Below are positions 32,879 to 34,948 of a stretch of 34,948 bases of DNA, piece after piece. The notes under the pieces are model-generated. The model was not told the DNA's origin and ran no database searches. It saw only the letters and a list, made by a program, of their open reading frames with translations. The stretch comes from an uncultured Bacteroidales bacterium (GTDB taxonomy: Bacteria; Bacteroidota; Bacteroidia; Bacteroidales; FEN-979). Numbering within the stretch: the first letter of the stretch is position 1; each line of letters begins with the position of its first letter. Location: assembly GCA_903885595.1 (NCBI GenBank), contig CAISJJ010000149.1, positions 1 to 34,948 on the forward strand. Reading direction: 5' to 3'. A program made the position numbers and the translations under genes.

Positions 32879-34321
32879 ATGAAACTGACCCGAAGACAAA
32901 TGTTAAAACTTTCAGGCGCCTCCCTGGGGGGACTCGCCCTGGGAGGACCGCTGAGCAGTTTTGGCAACCCACCCGACGCCAAAGGAACAGATCCCAAACA
33001 GACGAATTCGTTTTTTGATTCATTGCCGGAATTTCCCCTTGGCGAGCCGCTGGACCCGTCGGAAATGAGGATCACCATCCTGGGATCCTCCTGTATCCCC
33101 CGTTTGTCACAGGAATGCAACAGCGTTTTCGTGGAAGTCGGCAGCGGTGACCAGTTTGTTTTTGATTGCGGGACGGGGGTTATGGCCAAGTACAACGCGA
33201 TGGGCATCCCCATGAGCAAAATGGACAAGATCTTCTTCACCCACCTTCATGCCGATCACACCAGTGACCTTACGCACATTTACTGTTTCGGACCTTCGGG
33301 AGACCGTAAGTCGCCACTTTTTATCTGGGGACCCCAGAACTCAGGATTCACCTATTATCCCCCCGAGGGGCCTCCCCGCGGTCCTTATAATGACGGCACG
33401 AAGGCGTTTTGCCAGAATTTCAGGAATTTAATGCGCTGGCATACCGAAAGCTTCAGTTTCGGCTCAACCGGGTATTCCGGCTATACGCTGCCGAGCCAGA
33501 AAGACTGGGGTCTGCCTGCCCCGCTGGCCCAGGCAGGCGATGATGATCCCGGCGACGGATATTGCATTTATCCCATTGAGCTTGACTTCAGTAAAAATGG
33601 GAATAAGTCTGGCGATAATGTGGCGTATGATAATCCGACCACAAAAGTCAGGATAACCCATTTCCCTGCCATCCACACCCGGTTAGGTTCGGTGAGCTAC
33701 AAGCTTGAATGGAACGGCATGTCGATGATCTTCAGCGGGGATACAAAACCCAATACAAACATGCTCAGCCAGGCATCGGGGGTTGACCTGCTGATCCATG
33801 AAATGGTGGTGCCTACGCAGATCTGGGCAGAAAAGAATTCGGGGCTCCTGCCGGGAGACCCATATTATGAAGAGGCGTATAATTATGCCCTCCAGGTGCA
33901 AAACAGTTCCCACACCCCGCAGGGGGCCTTCGGGTACCTGTTAAGCAAGATGTCGCCTCCGCCCAGGCTGGCCGTTGCCACCCATTTCCAGGCGGCCGAC
34001 GATACCATTGAATCTGCCATGCAGAGTGTCCGCAACCATTATCCTGTGGGTGATGTCGCCTTTGCAGCAGATCTGATGGTGATCAATGTTTCCCCGACAC
34101 GAATCCTCCAGCGCCGCGCTGTTGTTTCTCCCTATGCATTTTATCCCATTCCGCCGGCATTTCCTACCCCTGCCGTCAAAGATCCGCTTTACTGGAAATG
34201 GGGCGATGAAGGACATACTTACAAGGTAATGAATCCATATGCCCAGATCGATACTAAAGAAGAAATCCTTCCCGTTGACCCGGACACTGGAAAATTCAAT
34301 TTCAATACGAATGGATTTTAA
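32879..34321 (+). CDS. Tat-exported metallo-beta-lactamase-fold hydrolase
   Basis: 480 aa from the ATG at 32879; a TTG two codons earlier is less likely. The N-terminus MKLTRRQMLKLSG has the twin-arginine motif followed by a Gly/Leu-rich segment to about residue 28, so it is exported folded by Tat. The metallo-beta-lactamase fold starts MRITILGSSCIPR; the metal site is THLHADHTSD (121-130; His 122, His 124, Asp 126, His 127). Later ligands are probably IHTRLGSV (His), IFSGDTKPN (Asp) and VATHF (His). The order resembles the tRNase Z/arylsulfatase-like subgroup, but the large inserts (about 170-240 and 340-380) are unlike either. It therefore needs two metals and works outside the cytoplasm; the substrate is unknown. 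Confidence 0.85.
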   Translation: MKLTRRQMLKLSGASLGGLALGGPLSSFGNPPDAKGTDPKQTNSFFDSLPEFPLGEPLDPSEMRITILGSSCIPRLSQECNSVFVEVGSGDQFVFDCGTGVMAKYNAMGIPMSKMDKIFFTHLHADHTSDLTHIYCFGPSGDRKSPLFIWGPQNSGFTYYPPEGPPRGPYNDGTKAFCQNFRNLMRWHTESFSFGSTGYSGYTLPSQKDWGLPAPLAQAGDDDPGDGYCIYPIELDFSKNGNKSGDNVAYDNPTTKVRITHFPAIHTRLGSVSYKLEWNGMSMIFSGDTKPNTNMLSQASGVDLLIHEMVVPTQIWAEKNSGLLPGDPYYEEAYNYALQVQNSSHTPQGAFGYLLSKMSPPPRLAVATHFQAADDTIESAMQSVRNHYPVGDVAFAADLMVINVSPTRILQRRAVVSPYAFYPIPPAFPTPAVKDPLYWKWGDEGHTYKVMNPYAQIDTKEEILPVDPDTGKFNFNTNGF

Positions 34322-34385
34322 TCCGGTTTTAACCAAAGCATAAATAACATATTGTGATAAAGGAAACTTTTTAATACAAACAGTC

Positions 34386-34948
34386 ATGTCGAAAATCTAT
34401 ATACTTCTTCTGTTGCTGTTGAGTCCGGCGATCCTTTTCGGACAAGATCTCAGCATGACCTTTTCCGCCACCGGGGAAGCCAATAAAATAGACTCCGTGA
34501 AAGCTACCAACCTCCGCACGAATGAAAGTATCACCTTACCCGGAAATGATACCCTGTTCCTCTCCCCGAATACCGGGATCAAGGCCAGGAAAGACATCAA
34601 CCTGCAGGGGATCGTTTTTCCGAACCCCTGCTCCGGAAACACGACCCTGATAACAACCACCAGGCATGCTGAACATATCTCGCTTGAAATCCGTTCCCTT
34701 ACCGGTCAATTGTTAGCCAGTACCCGGGCAACGGTTCAGGCTGGTACACATTCCTTTGCTATCAGCCTGGCGAAAGTTGGTGTGTATATGGTTGGCCTGA
34801 CCACCAGCGAAGGGACCGAAGGCTTTAAAATAATCTGTACAGAGTCTGAAGGGACCGGCAACACGATCCGTTATGCAGGAACACAGCAGGGGATTGATTT
34901 TTCCCCGCCTTTAAAGGAAACAACCATCTACACACTTGGATATCATAC
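34386..34948 (+). CDS. Secreted protein with an internal sorting-like domain, 3'-truncated by the window (FISUMP-type, probable)
   Basis: 187 codons are visible from the ATG at 34386. Signal peptide 1-20 (LSPAILFGQ). A short beta domain, LSMTFSATGEANKIDSVKATN with ESITLPGNDTLFL, is followed by a sorting-domain-like unit at about 74-150: FPNPCSGNTT (78-87), ISLEIRSLTGQLLA, AGTHSFAISLAKVGVYMVGL. The chain continues past it (GTGNTIRYAGTQQGIDF) without a stop, so the sorting-like domain is internal. That layout, with a VENL-type strand before an internal PNP domain, matches what I know of Bacteroidota proteins that later carry a FISUMP (Fib_succ_major) domain. That domain would lie beyond the window and is not seen. 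Confidence 0.7.
   Translation, partial: MSKIYILLLLLLSPAILFGQDLSMTFSATGEANKIDSVKATNLRTNESITLPGNDTLFLSPNTGIKARKDINLQGIVFPNPCSGNTTLITTTRHAEHISLEIRSLTGQLLASTRATVQAGTHSFAISLAKVGVYMVGLTTSEGTEGFKIICTESEGTGNTIRYAGTQQGIDFSPPLKETTIYTLGYH

Noticed and set aside
1..34948. tRNA, rRNA, integrase or transposase genes
   Set aside because: None could be recognised by sequence on either strand.

Overview
The window looks like a chromosome segment of an uncultured or environmental Bacteroidota bacterium, probably Bacteroidales-like. The signs are a SusC/SusD outer-membrane pair, several type IX secretion (T9SS) C-terminal sorting domains with a YPNP-like motif, lipoproteins with Cys-Lys-Lys/Ser-Asp starts, LytTR regulators, and TAnnTTTG promoter -7 elements in place of sigma70 boxes. 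I found no tRNA, rRNA, CRISPR array or transposase.

Layout. (1) 1-952 is gene wreckage: two pieces of a TonB-dependent receptor joined directly to the C-terminal end of a LytS-type histidine kinase. An intact LytTR response regulator follows (1118-1873). (2) 1986-6618 holds mostly secreted proteins on the + strand: an orphan type I solute-binding lipoprotein, a duplicated-domain lipoprotein, a T9SS cargo protein, an unrecognised secreted protein, an orphan sorting-domain fragment and a 27-codon ORF. (3) 6615-17220 on the - strand is a glycan or glycoprotein utilisation locus: SusC, SusD, a LamG/T9SS protein and a LamG/PNGase F-like/T9SS protein, then a Tet(M)-like ribosome-protection GTPase. 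(4) 17358-24414 is cell-envelope and signalling: a metallophosphoesterase, an outer-membrane barrel, two L,D-transpeptidases of different families, a KdpD/KdpE-like two-component pair and two small proteins. (5) 24477-30269 has an ATP-grasp enzyme divergent from a D-xylose operon (xylulokinase, xylose isomerase, MFS sugar porter). (6) 30317-34948 has a hybrid histidine kinase, a Tat-exported metallo-beta-lactamase-fold enzyme and the 5' part of a secreted protein with an internal sorting-like domain.

How the genes work together. The SusCD locus reads as one transcription unit in which surface-exposed T9SS proteins bind and deglycosylate a glycoprotein and SusCD imports the released material. 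The xyl genes give import, isomerisation and phosphorylation of D-xylose. The two L,D-transpeptidases point to 3-3 crosslinking, lipoprotein anchoring or similar peptidoglycan work.

The most unusual non-coding signal is a dispersed leader repeat found directly before several unrelated genes. In two cases (3246-3345 and 27406-27508) it fills essentially the whole gap between one stop codon and the next start codon. In three copies its core keeps a constant 9-nt distance to an ATG. A second oddity is that the susD-like gene has a five-unit heptamer array over its start codon and a different five-unit array over its stop codon.
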